The position numbers and the translations under genes were made by a program. A stretch of 64,000 nucleotides of DNA from CAISIP01 sp031396205 (lineage in GTDB: Bacteria > Pseudomonadota > Gammaproteobacteria > Burkholderiales > Burkholderiaceae_C): NCBI GenBank assembly GCA_031396205.1, contig JANNKH010000028.1:1-64000 (forward strand). Reading direction: 5' to 3'. A model generated the notes under the pieces. That model saw only the letters and a program-made list of their open reading frames with translations. It was not told where the DNA came from and ran no database searches. Below are positions 1-9,733 of this stretch, one piece after another (position 1 is the first letter of the stretch; every line of letters starts with the position of its first letter).

Positions 1-674
1 TTCGGGCGGTGGAACTCAGGGTGTGGCCTTGTGGGTCCCTGAAAGAGCTGGCTGCGCTGTCGGCTGGGGATGCCGTAATTACCCCAGACCGTGTCGGGCG
101 TGGACTCGCAGAAATGCGGCAGCCATTTGTGGCCGCGCCCGGCGGCCACGACCGGAAATCCGCAGGTGCGGGCCCAGTCGACGAGGTCGCAGATCAACGC
201 CGGCTGGTCGCCGAACGCCAGCGAATAGACAACACCGGCGTCCAGGGCCTTGCGTGCCAGCAAGGGGCCGCAAAATGCATCGGCCTCAACGGTCACATTG
301 ACCACATGCTTGCCGTGTGCGAACGCCTCCAGGCAATGGTCTACCGCGGCGATCGGATGACCGGTGCATTCAACAATGACGTCGATCACCGGATGCCGCA
401 CCAGCGCCTGCCAATCCGCATCGATATGGGTCGAGCCGCTCTTGAGCGCCTCGTCCAGCGAGCGCGCACCGGTGCGCTCAAGCTCCCATCCGACCCGCGC
501 CAGGTTGGTGCGCGCCGCGTCCGGCGACAGGTCGGCGATACCGACCAGATGCACGCCGGGCGTGCGCGGAATCTGCGCCAGGTACATCGAGCCGAACTTG
601 CCGGCGCCGATCAGCCCGACCCGAACTGGTTTGCCGTCGGCGGCGCGGCGCTGCAGTTGTGCATGCAGACTCAT
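1..674 (-). CDS. NAD(P)-dependent oxidoreductase, homoserine-dehydrogenase-like, 3' end missing
   Basis: Reading leftwards from ATG at 674, the frame stays open to the window edge, so about 224 N-terminal residues are visible. Residues 18-30 carry a Rossmann dinucleotide motif (VGLIGAGKFG), followed by an acidic residue after the second strand (VGIADLSPD) and DVIVECTGHP further on. This pattern is typical of Gfo/Idh/MocA and homoserine-dehydrogenase-like NAD-binding domains. The substrate domain lies outside the window, so the substrate cannot be named. The gene follows a phytanoyl-CoA-dioxygenase-like gene on the same strand and is joined to it by a 21-codon mini-ORF whose stop overlaps this start codon (ATGA). 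The two enzymes are therefore probably co-translated and may act in one catabolic route; that is inference. Confidence 0.75.
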   Translation of the reverse strand, partial: MSLHAQLQRRAADGKPVRVGLIGAGKFGSMYLAQIPRTPGVHLVGIADLSPDAARTNLARVGWELERTGARSLDEALKSGSTHIDADWQALVRHPVIDVIVECTGHPIAAVDHCLEAFAHGKHVVNVTVEADAFCGPLLARKALDAGVVYSLAFGDQPALICDLVDWARTCGFPVVAAGRGHKWLPHFCESTPDTVWGNYGIPSRQRSQLFQGPTRPHPEFHRP

Positions 675-736
675 GGGATTTCCCTTCGCGCTGCGCACTG
701 CGGGACCAATCGCCTTGGGGCGGCCCGGCGTCTCAT
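671..736 (-). other. 21-codon coupling mini-ORF (junction repeat copy A)
   Basis: The ATG at 736 overlaps the stop of the upstream dioxygenase gene (ATGA), and the TGA at 673-671 overlaps the ATG of the next gene. The peptide begins MRRRAAPRR. It resembles the peptides encoded at four other gene junctions in this window (near 11.4, 15.6, 40.9 and 43.0 kb). I read it as a dispersed repeat that keeps ribosomes moving between two genes rather than a protein with its own job. Confidence 0.55.
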
Positions 737-1614
737 GCCGCCTCCCTCGTCTCGCCGAACGGCTCCGATGTGGTCTGCAATGCGCTGGCGGGCATGCCGT
801 CTTGCCACGGCACTGCAACCGGATAGTCCTTGAGCAGACAGTCGTCGGGCAGGCATTCGATTGGAGCGAAGTCCCGGTGCGCGATGTACTCCGGGCGCTT
901 GAAACGGCGAATATGGTTGCTGACCGCGCACAGGCTCAGGTACACGCTGACCCGATTCCAGGGCGACAGATTGCTGCTGGACGCATGCACCAGGCAGCTG
1001 TGGAACAGGATCATCGAGCCGGCCGGCCCCTTGGGCGAGACGATACCACCGTGCTTTGCGCCGGCGCGCGCGACCAGTTGGCGGATCAGGTCGTTGTCGA
1101 CCGTCCACAGCGGGTAGCTGGTCGTGGTCAGGTCATGCCTGGCATCGACGACACCCTTCTTGTGGCTACCTGGAATGAACATCAGCGGACCATTGAATTC
1201 ATTGACCTCGTCCAGGAAGATCGCCACGTTCATCGCGCGCTCGGTCGGCATCATGTCGTCGTTGAGCCAAGTGCCATAGTCCTGGTGCCACTGCCACACG
1301 TCGCCTTCGAACGCCATCTTGCCGTTGACCTTGAACTGGTGCATGTAGAGTGCCTCCCCAAACAGATCCTGCACCGGCCCGATCATGCGGGGATGCCGCG
1401 CCAGCCGCGCAAACGGCGCGCTAACCATGTGGGCGGCAAAGTTGGTGCGCACCGCGTCCTTGCCCTTTTCGCGCACGTTGTAGGCCTCGCGCCGGCTATA
1501 TAAATCCGGCACCGCGTCGGTAAGCTTTTGCACTTCGCCCGGCTTGAACAACCCAGGAAAAAACAGATAGCCGTCACGCTCGAATTGAGCCCGTTGCTCT
1601 GCGGTCAGATTCAT
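733..1614 (-). CDS. Phytanoyl-CoA dioxygenase family protein (Fe(II)/2-oxoglutarate oxygenase)
   Basis: Predicted 293-residue non-heme iron, 2-oxoglutarate-dependent hydroxylase. The start at 1614 is chosen because AAGGAG lies just upstream; an in-frame ATG at 1677 lacks such a site. The iron-binding facial triad is visible: WHQDYG gives H110 and D112, and FHSCLVH gives the distal His (H205 or H210). NRVSVYLS, about ten residues later, supplies the Arg expected to hold 2-oxoglutarate. Length and the FFPGLF start fit the PhyH family. The family hydroxylates diverse small molecules, so the substrate is open. A dehydrogenase follows through the coupling mini-ORF, suggesting hydroxylation followed by oxidation. 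The copper genes start divergently about 150 bp away. Confidence 0.85.
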   Translation of the reverse strand: MNLTAEQRAQFERDGYLFFPGLFKPGEVQKLTDAVPDLYSRREAYNVREKGKDAVRTNFAAHMVSAPFARLARHPRMIGPVQDLFGEALYMHQFKVNGKMAFEGDVWQWHQDYGTWLNDDMMPTERAMNVAIFLDEVNEFNGPLMFIPGSHKKGVVDARHDLTTTSYPLWTVDNDLIRQLVARAGAKHGGIVSPKGPAGSMILFHSCLVHASSSNLSPWNRVSVYLSLCAVSNHIRRFKRPEYIAHRDFAPIECLPDDCLLKDYPVAVPWQDGMPASALQTTSEPFGETREAA

Positions 1615-1768
1615 CGTGTCTCTCCTTAGGTCAGATGCCATCAAATGGACGTGCATGGATCCAGTGGTCGCGGGCATGCTGGGCGTGCCCGCTACTGCCT
1701 GGCGAAGCCTTCATGATCCATGGGCATTATTGCCAATGGAACTTATCTGGCCCGCGGTTATCATTAGC

Positions 1769-2185
1769 ATGGTGCGCCGACTATTCTTCGTCTTGATGAT
1801 TATCATGCTGCCGTTACGCGGCTGGGTTGGTGACGCCATGGCGATGCAAATGGCGCTGGTCGGCACCACGCAACCGATTGCCATCGTGCAGGGCATGGGC
1901 GCCGCGCACCATGACGAAGCCAGCACTGCCGCACACCCGCATGCGCTGGCGCCCCCCCCGGCTGTCGCCCACGGCGACTGCACCGATCATGGTGCATCGG
2001 ATGATCCGACCCAGGACACGCACTGCCAGACCTGCACCGTTTGCCAGGCCTGCCACGCCGTCGCGATCACCCTTCCCCCACTGGATGTGGCCACATTGGC
2101 CAGCATTCCATTGCCGCCGCAATCTGCGGCAGGCCGATTTGTCAGTGCCGACCGAGCACTGGGCCTTAAGCCGCCGATTTCCTGA
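1769..2185 (+). CDS. Small secreted Cys/His-rich protein heading a copper operon
   Basis: A 138-residue protein, probably starting at the ATG at 1769 (MVRRLFFVLMIIMLPLRGWV, a signal peptide or anchor). An in-frame ATG at 1616 would add 51 residues ahead of it. The mature part has several His residues and a tight cluster HCQTCTVCQACH that could bind soft metals or be disulphide-bonded in the periplasm. I recognise the general class of small secreted proteins found upstream of metal-efflux genes but not a named family. It is the first gene of the plus-strand copper unit. Similar small secreted proteins stand first in the two minus-strand copper units (12891-13352 and 22922-23365). Function is unproven; a copper-binding or sensing role is inference from composition and position. 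Confidence 0.6.
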   Translation: MVRRLFFVLMIIMLPLRGWVGDAMAMQMALVGTTQPIAIVQGMGAAHHDEASTAAHPHALAPPPAVAHGDCTDHGASDDPTQDTHCQTCTVCQACHAVAITLPPLDVATLASIPLPPQSAAGRFVSADRALGLKPPIS

Positions 2186-2284
2186 CTCCCCTAGCCTTAG
2201 TTCGTCCGCCGACAGCTTGATACCAGGCTGGCCGTGCAGATATGTGGTCCATTGACCACCCCATCGGCTGTTCTGGAGTCAGCA

Positions 2285-2575
2285 ATGAGAAGTATCGTTT
2301 TTTTTGGTAGTGCATGGGCCTGCCTGCCCATCATCAGCGTGGCGCAGCTCGCCACCGATCCATCGGTGGCCGTGCCTGCGGTTGCGTATCGATCGGTATT
2401 TACCGACACGCCCCACGGGGTTGAAACCGAGACCACCGACTGGAAAGCGGCCAACGCACAGGTGGGCCAGTTCCTGCGCGGCCACATCGATCTATTGAAG
2501 TGGGAGGCGGCCCAGGCCAAGGCGAAGGCCGATGCGCGCGCCACACCCGCTGCCAAGGAGCCCATCAAACCATGA
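2285..2575 (+). CDS. Small periplasmic protein upstream of the TolC-type lipoprotein
   Basis: A 96-residue protein starting at ATG 2285 with a clear signal peptide (MRSIVFFGSAWACLPIISVA). The mature part is hydrophilic; TPHGVETETTDWKAANAQVG leads into a helical, Ala/Lys-rich C-terminus ending in a Pro/Ala tail. No Cys or His cluster is present. Its stop overlaps the start of the outer-membrane channel gene (ATGA at 2572-2575), so the two are translationally coupled. I do not recognise a named family. An accessory role for the adjacent copper-related channel is inference from the coupling alone. Confidence 0.6.
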   Translation: MRSIVFFGSAWACLPIISVAQLATDPSVAVPAVAYRSVFTDTPHGVETETTDWKAANAQVGQFLRGHIDLLKWEAAQAKAKADARATPAAKEPIKP

Positions 2576-4029
2576 AGCAGCTTGAACACTATCGGCCGGC
2601 CTATTCGCACAGCCTGCGGCTGTCAGCGCTTGCAATGGCCGTCGTTGTGCTGGGCGGCTGTGCCGCACTCGCGCCCGACGGAGGCACTTCCGGCGTCCAG
2701 ACTCTGGTCAGCGGCAAGACCGGCGGTGTCGACGCGCGCCTACCGACAGCAGACCCGGGCGCAGACCAGGCGGCCATTACCGAACTGCTCAAAGCGCCGG
2801 TGGATGCCGAGTCCGCGGTACGGGTCGCGCTGCTGAACAACCCGGGGCTGCGCAGTTCCCTTGCCACGCTGGGGGTCAGTGACGCGCTGCGGGTACAGGC
2901 CGGAACTCTGCCGAACCCGCATTTTTCGATCGGCCGCTTTCGCATGGGCGACGAGGTCGAGATCGAACGCCTGCTGACATTCAACCTGGTGGGCCTGCTG
3001 ACCCTGCCCTGGAAATACCAATGGCAGAACCAGCAGCATGAACTGGCAAAGCTACAGGCCGCGCAGGATGTGATCCGCTTGGCGGCCAATACCCGCAAGG
3101 CCTGGATCACGGCTGTGGCGGCGCAGCAAAGTGCCGATTACATGCGCGACGTGAAGGAAGCCGCCGAAGCCGGTGGAGAGCTGGCACGTCGCATGGCGCG
3201 GGTCGGCAACTGGAGCAAATTGCGCCAGGCCCGGGAACAGGTCACACTGAACGATGCCACCGCACAACTGGCGCGGGCCGAGCAGGTCGCCTTTTCCGCG
3301 CGCGAAAAGCTGACCCGCGTCATGGGACTGTGGGGCGCGCAGACACAATTCCAATTGCCAAAGCGCCTGCCCGACCTGCCCAAGCAGGCCACCGCAATGG
3401 CGGATGCCGAAACCCGCGCTCTGCGCGAACGGCTCGATGTGCGCTCGGCCATGGCTGAATCCAGTTACGTGGCCCAGCAGATGGGGTTTACCAAGGTGCT
3501 GGGTTATGTCGACGGCATGACCATTGGTCTGGAACGCGACAGCGTGTTCGACAACGCGGCGCAGACCAAGGAGTCACGCCGCGGCGTCGAGCTGGAGCTG
3601 CCGTTGCCCGTCTTCGATTGGGGCGGCGCACGCAATGCCCGCGCCAAGGCGATGGTTCTGCAGTCGACCAGCCGGATACAGGAGGCGGCAGTCAACGCCC
3701 GCTCCGAAGCCCGCGAGGCCTATTTCGGTTACCGTACCGCCTACGACCTGGCTCGCCACTACCGCGATGAGGTGGTGCCGCTGCGCAAATTCATCGGCGA
3801 TGAGATGCTGCTGCGCTACAACGGCATGCTCGCCAGCGCCTGGGACCTGCTGGCCGACAGCCGCGACCAGGTGATGGCGGTCAACAGCGCCCTGCAAGCA
3901 CAGCGTGATTTCTGGCTTGCCGAAACCGACCTGCAGACGGCCATGACCGGAACCTCGCCCGGCGCGATGGCGGGCATGGGCACCAATGCAGGCAGCAGCG
4001 CATCTGGCGATGCGTCCGCCGGCCACTGA
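2572..4029 (+). CDS. TolC-family outer membrane lipoprotein of the copper operon
   Basis: Predicted 485-residue outer-membrane efflux protein. The start at 2572 overlaps the previous stop. The N-terminus has a signal peptide ending in the lipobox LGGC, so the mature protein should be acylated. The middle and C-terminal parts show the paired long helices of TolC/OprM-type channels (for example VRVALLNNPGLRSSLATLGV and the matching second half VELELPLPVFDWGGARNARA). No RND pump or adaptor gene lies in this plus-strand unit. The channel may serve the CusBA pump encoded at 16.7-21.5 kb, which has its own channel gene, or act with the multicopper oxidase and cupredoxin encoded just downstream. The C-terminus is a Met/Gly/Ser-rich tail (GAMAGMGTNAGSS) that could contact copper. 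Confidence 0.85.
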   Translation: MKQLEHYRPAYSHSLRLSALAMAVVVLGGCAALAPDGGTSGVQTLVSGKTGGVDARLPTADPGADQAAITELLKAPVDAESAVRVALLNNPGLRSSLATLGVSDALRVQAGTLPNPHFSIGRFRMGDEVEIERLLTFNLVGLLTLPWKYQWQNQQHELAKLQAAQDVIRLAANTRKAWITAVAAQQSADYMRDVKEAAEAGGELARRMARVGNWSKLRQAREQVTLNDATAQLARAEQVAFSAREKLTRVMGLWGAQTQFQLPKRLPDLPKQATAMADAETRALRERLDVRSAMAESSYVAQQMGFTKVLGYVDGMTIGLERDSVFDNAAQTKESRRGVELELPLPVFDWGGARNARAKAMVLQSTSRIQEAAVNARSEAREAYFGYRTAYDLARHYRDEVVPLRKFIGDEMLLRYNGMLASAWDLLADSRDQVMAVNSALQAQRDFWLAETDLQTAMTGTSPGAMAGMGTNAGSSASGDASAGH

Positions 4030-4077
4030 GCCCGCCACAGCGCGCCCGCTACTGCAACCCTATTCGAGAACACAAGC

Positions 4078-5520
4078 ATGAATCGACGACATTTTTTCGC
4101 CGGCACCGCCATGACCGCCGTGGCCGCGGCATCGGTCAGCCGCGTGGCCATGGCCGCCCTGCCCGAGCCCGTGATGATGGGCAAACCCGACACCGCACCG
4201 CCCCTGGTTCCGAACACCGGTCGACCCTACAACCCGGTCGTGACCCTGAACGGCTGGACCCTGCCCTGGCGCATGAACCAGGGCGTCAAGGAATTCCACC
4301 TGGTGGCCGAACCGGTGGTACGCGAAATCGCGCCGGGCATGAACGCTACCCTGTGGGGCTACAACGGGCAGAGCCCAGGCCCGACGATCGAGGTGGTCGA
4401 GGGCGATCGGGTACGCGTCTTTGTCACCAACAAGCTGCCGGAACACACCACCATCCACTGGCACGGCCAGCGCCTGCCCAATGGCATGGACGGTGTCGGT
4501 GGCCTGAACCAGAAGCAGATTCCGGTCGGCAAGACCTTTGTCTACGAGTTCATCGCGCGCCGTCCCGGTACCTTCATGTACCACCCGCATGCGGACGAAA
4601 TGACGCAGATGGCGATGGGCATGATGGGTTTCTGGGTCACGCACCCGAAGGACAAACATCCGCTGATCCAAGACGTGCAGCGCGACTTCTGTTTCTTGCT
4701 CAACGCCTACGACATCGATCCGGGCAGCACGACGCCGATGCCCAACACGATGACCGACTTCAATTTGTGGACCTGGAACAGTCGCGCCTTTCCCGGCATC
4801 GATTCGCTCAACGTGCGCCAGGGCGACCAGGTGCGCATCCGCATCGGCAACCTGACAATGACCAACCACCCGATCCACCTGCACGGCCACGAGTTCGTCG
4901 TCAGCGGCACCGATGGCGGGCCAACGCCGGTCGGCTCGCGCTGGCCGGAGGTCACGACCGACATTGCGGTAGGCCAGATGCGCCAGGTCGATTTCCTGGC
5001 GGACGAAGAGGGCGATTGGGCCTTCCATTGCCACAAGAGCCACCACACCATGAACCCGATGGGCCACAGTGTGCCCAACATGATCGGTATCGATCACCGC
5101 GGTCTGGTCGCCAAGATCCAGAAGCTGGTGCCCGATTACATGGTCATGGGCGAACGCGGCATGGCCGACATGGGGGAAATGCAGATGCCGATCCCGGAGC
5201 AGACGCTGCCAATGATGACCGGCACCGGTCCCTTTGGTCCTGTGGAAATGGGCGGCATGTTCAGCATGCTCAAGGTCCGCAAAGACCAGAAGCCTGGCGA
5301 CTACAGCAATCCGGGTTGGTACAAGCAGCCGGCCGGCACACAATCGTTCGAATGGAACGGCAGCCTTCCGGAACCAGCGCGATTCAAGTCGGAGATGGCA
5401 GCAGCCAACGGCACGGTGCCGGGCCTGAACAACCCGACGGTTGTTGCGTCTGCAAACACGACACCGACCACCACATTGACCGTTCGCAAACCCGGCGCGG
5501 GTTCGCACCGTGGTCATTGA
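4078..5520 (+). CDS. Periplasmic multicopper oxidase
   Basis: Predicted 480-residue multicopper oxidase, likely oxidising Cu(I) to the less toxic Cu(II) in the periplasm. The N-terminus carries a Tat-type signal (NRRHFFAGTAM), as expected for a protein exported folded with cofactors. All four copper-binding motifs are visible in order: HWHG, HPHADE (in the place of the usual HxH), HPIHLHGHE, and HCHKSHH followed by a distal Met, which supplies the T1 copper Cys and the trinuclear ligands. The region between the last motif and the C-terminus is Met-rich (MGERGMADMGEMQMP), typical of copper-tolerance oxidases. It is shorter than classical plasmid CopA. It sits between the channel and cupredoxin genes in a consistent copper-resistance unit. 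Confidence 0.92.
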   Translation: MNRRHFFAGTAMTAVAAASVSRVAMAALPEPVMMGKPDTAPPLVPNTGRPYNPVVTLNGWTLPWRMNQGVKEFHLVAEPVVREIAPGMNATLWGYNGQSPGPTIEVVEGDRVRVFVTNKLPEHTTIHWHGQRLPNGMDGVGGLNQKQIPVGKTFVYEFIARRPGTFMYHPHADEMTQMAMGMMGFWVTHPKDKHPLIQDVQRDFCFLLNAYDIDPGSTTPMPNTMTDFNLWTWNSRAFPGIDSLNVRQGDQVRIRIGNLTMTNHPIHLHGHEFVVSGTDGGPTPVGSRWPEVTTDIAVGQMRQVDFLADEEGDWAFHCHKSHHTMNPMGHSVPNMIGIDHRGLVAKIQKLVPDYMVMGERGMADMGEMQMPIPEQTLPMMTGTGPFGPVEMGGMFSMLKVRKDQKPGDYSNPGWYKQPAGTQSFEWNGSLPEPARFKSEMAAANGTVPGLNNPTVVASANTTPTTTLTVRKPGAGSHRGH

Positions 5521-5601
5521 CGGAGGACCGCATCGCACGATGACATGACAGCCCACACAACCCGTTTCGCATTCAACTATCCAATGACCCAAAGGACACC
5601 C

Positions 5602-6096
5602 ATGAACAAGCTTTTCAAGACAATGCTCAGCGTGACCATCGCCGCTGCAAGCGGGCTGGCAATGGCCCACGGCGACGCTGCCCATGCCAAGAAGGAGATG
5701 CCCATGAAAATGGAGCAAAAGCCCTGGGGCGTAGGCGGAAACCCGAAATCGGTGACACGCACCATCTCGGTGGCCATGACCGACACGATGCGTTTTTCTC
5801 CGGAAAAGATCGACGTCAAGCAGGGCGACACGCTGAAGTTCGTGCTGAAGAACGACGGCAAGGTTATGCACGAATTCGTCATCGGCACCAAGAAGGACCT
5901 GGACGAGCACGCCGCGCTGATGATGAAATTCCCGAACATGGAGCACGACGAGCCCTATATGGCGCACGTCGCGCCGGGCAAGACCGGCACCATCATCTGG
6001 ACGTTCAACCAGGCCGGCAGCTTCGACTTTGCCTGCCTGATCGCCGGCCATTACCAGGCCGGGATGATCGGAAAAATCACCGTAGCCTCGAAATAG
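5602..6096 (+). CDS. Periplasmic cupredoxin (plastocyanin/azurin-like)
   Basis: Predicted 164-residue exported blue-copper-type protein. The start at 5602 is preceded by AAAGGA; a signal peptide ends near MAHGDAAHA. The cupredoxin fold ends in the usual ligand set: a His in VMHEFVIG, then Cys, His and Met in FACLIAGHYQAGM. A Met/His-rich segment (AHAKKEMPMKMEQK) follows the signal. It is encoded directly after the multicopper oxidase and before the CusF-like chaperone, so it may shuttle electrons or copper among them; that is inference. Family members with this layout are common in copper-resistance loci. Confidence 0.9.
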   Translation: MNKLFKTMLSVTIAAASGLAMAHGDAAHAKKEMPMKMEQKPWGVGGNPKSVTRTISVAMTDTMRFSPEKIDVKQGDTLKFVLKNDGKVMHEFVIGTKKDLDEHAALMMKFPNMEHDEPYMAHVAPGKTGTIIWTFNQAGSFDFACLIAGHYQAGMIGKITVASK

Positions 6097-6177
6097 CCAT
6101 CCCCTGCCCGACCCGGCCAGGCAATCACCGCTGGTCGCCCGACTCGTCATCATCATTTGCAAACTGAAGGAAACACC

Positions 6178-6468
6178 ATGAAAGCCGCTCAACTATTCGC
6201 CGCGCTTGCGCTGACCATCACCACTGCCGCCTGGGCCGCCATGCCCATGGCTGAAGGAGAGGTGCGCAAGATTGACATGAGCGCCAAAAAAATCACGCTC
6301 AAGCATGGCGAGATCAAGAGCCTGGACATGCCGCCCATGACCATGGTGTTCCAGGTCAAGGATCCGGCCATTCTGGAGAAGGTCAAGGTCGGCGACAAGG
6401 TGCAGTTCACGGTCGAAAACGCCAACGGCGCGATGACGGTGCTGACGATCGAACCGATGAAGAAGTAG
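6178..6468 (+). CDS. cusF: CusF-like periplasmic copper/silver-binding protein
   Basis: A 96-residue exported protein with a signal peptide (MKAAQLFAALALTITTAAWA) and a single CusF-type OB-fold domain. The characteristic binding region is present: ITLKHGEIKSLDMPPMTMVF gives the His, the two Met residues and the PPMTM motif that hold Cu(I) or Ag(I) in CusF. The start at 6178 follows AAGGAAACACC. It is the last gene of the plus-strand copper unit and is followed by a GC-rich hairpin. A related domain is fused to the C-terminus of the CusB protein encoded at 19847-21496, so the window encodes two CusF modules. Confidence 0.9.
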   Translation: MKAAQLFAALALTITTAAWAAMPMAEGEVRKIDMSAKKITLKHGEIKSLDMPPMTMVFQVKDPAILEKVKVGDKVQFTVENANGAMTVLTIEPMKK

Positions 6469-6471
6469 AGA

Positions 6472-6490
6472 CGCGGCCAGGAAGGCCGCG
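6472..6490 (+). terminator. GC-rich hairpin after the plus-strand copper operon
   Basis: CGCGGCC, a 5-base loop AGGAA, then GGCCGCG: a perfect 7-bp stem starting 4 bases after the cusF stop. There is no T-run directly after it, so it may be a processing or partial termination signal rather than a classic intrinsic terminator. Confidence 0.5.
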
Positions 6491-6580
6491 ATACGCACGC
6501 CTGGCAGGCCACGATGCGCCTGCCAAGTGGCGTTGCGTTGCAGCTTGTGTCGCCGAGCGCGGACGGGCGCAATGCGCAGA

Positions 6581-6682
6581 TCACACGAATGCCGTCGGGT
6601 CGTTCGTGACACGGCGAAAACACGGACTCGAACAAAACCAGTACCGGGTGCCGTTGAACAAACCGCTCGACGCCGTGCACAT
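6581..6682 (-). CDS. YHS-like metal-binding mini-protein downstream of copA
   Basis: A 33-codon reading frame (ATG 6682 to TGA 6581). The peptide contains TRYWFCSSPCFRRVTNDP, closely matching the second half of a YHS/TRASH metal domain; the P-type ATPase next door has YYFCSAKCQTKFVAEP in the same position. The first half of the domain (DPVCGM) is reduced to a single Cys near the start (MCTASSGLF). It lies on the same strand as the ATPase gene, about 170 bases beyond its stop. It may be a real short copper-binding peptide or the remnant of a longer YHS protein. I cannot decide from the sequence. Confidence 0.4.
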   Translation of the reverse strand: MCTASSGLFNGTRYWFCSSPCFRRVTNDPTAFV

Positions 6683-6849
6683 GATCTCACCGCCGGCAGA
6701 GATGATGCGAAAGCTGCTTGCTTTTTTTCATGATCAGGAATCGATTTTCGCTTGATTGACACCAACCCTGCAGCCCGAGCGTATCGGATTTCAGCCCGCA
6801 CCGATTGATTCGACAGGGGCCGGTAGGCGACGCGTCGTTGCCGGCGCTG

Positions 6850-9213
<2,364 letters not shown>

Positions 9214-9220
9214 AATGTTG

Positions 9221-9463
9221 CTACTCCTTGTCGACGGGTTTGCCCGATGACGCACCATGCCTGCCATGGCCATGGAACAGATGCATCAGCGGGCAGGCCA
9301 GCAACAGCAGGTAAATCCAGTTGCCGGCGACATGGGCCCAGTGCTCGCGCAGCAAGAAGAAGCCGGCAATCAACCCGACCATCAGCAGCGTGACGGGCAA
9401 GGGTCCGATGCGTCGGTTGGAAGCCTCGGAAACGGGGCGATGTTCCAGGTGATTCTCAGTCAT
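9221..9463 (-). CDS. DUF2933 small membrane protein
   Basis: An 80-residue protein with two hydrophobic helices (LPVTLLMVGLIAGFFLL and WIYLLLLACPLMHLF) and the His-rich end MHLFHGHGRHG that marks DUF2933. Family members sit in many copper/heavy-metal loci; their function is not established. The CPLMH and HGHGRHG residues are plausible soft-metal ligands at the membrane face. It is encoded just upstream of the P-type ATPase, and its 3' end contains that gene's ribosome-binding site, so the two are tightly linked in expression. Confidence 0.8.
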   Translation of the reverse strand: MTENHLEHRPVSEASNRRIGPLPVTLLMVGLIAGFFLLREHWAHVAGNWIYLLLLACPLMHLFHGHGRHGASSGKPVDKE

Positions 9464-9532
9464 GGTCGTTACTCCTAGTGCATGGGTCTTCCATCAGGTG
9501 CATGCAGCGTAAACCTTCCCACCATGCCAATG

Positions 9533-9715
9533 TCAAGCCCTTGCTGGCGTCTTGCGCCAGAGTAGCAATGCGCCGAGTCCAAAAAACAGCACCGAGCCGA
9601 ATCCCCAGACCCAGGCGTATCCGATCATGTCACCCCATGGCGCCAGGGCGTAGGCCAGGCCAAGCAACGCCCACACGACCGCCACCGGAACGATCAGCCA
9701 GAAATCTTCATTCAT
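9533..9715 (-). CDS. 60-residue two-helix membrane protein next to oxidase subunit I
   Basis: A short protein with two hydrophobic stretches (FWLIVPVAVVWALLGLAYAL and MIGYAWVWGFGSVLFFGLGALLLW). It begins 18 bases after the stop of the ba3-like subunit I gene and is transcribed with it. Its size and position resemble small accessory subunits found with B-type oxidases, but no family motif identifies it. It could be a structural helix pair of the ligand-altered oxidase complex; that is inference from position only. Confidence 0.6.
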   Translation of the reverse strand: MNEDFWLIVPVAVVWALLGLAYALAPWGDMIGYAWVWGFGSVLFFGLGALLLWRKTPARA

Positions 9716-9733
9716 GCGTCTTCTCCCGCAGTT

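Noticed and set aside
4060..6192. A 710-codon open frame on the minus strand
   Set aside because: It is antisense to the multicopper oxidase and cupredoxin genes, which have all metal motifs. No recognisable domain or ribosome site supports the antisense frame.
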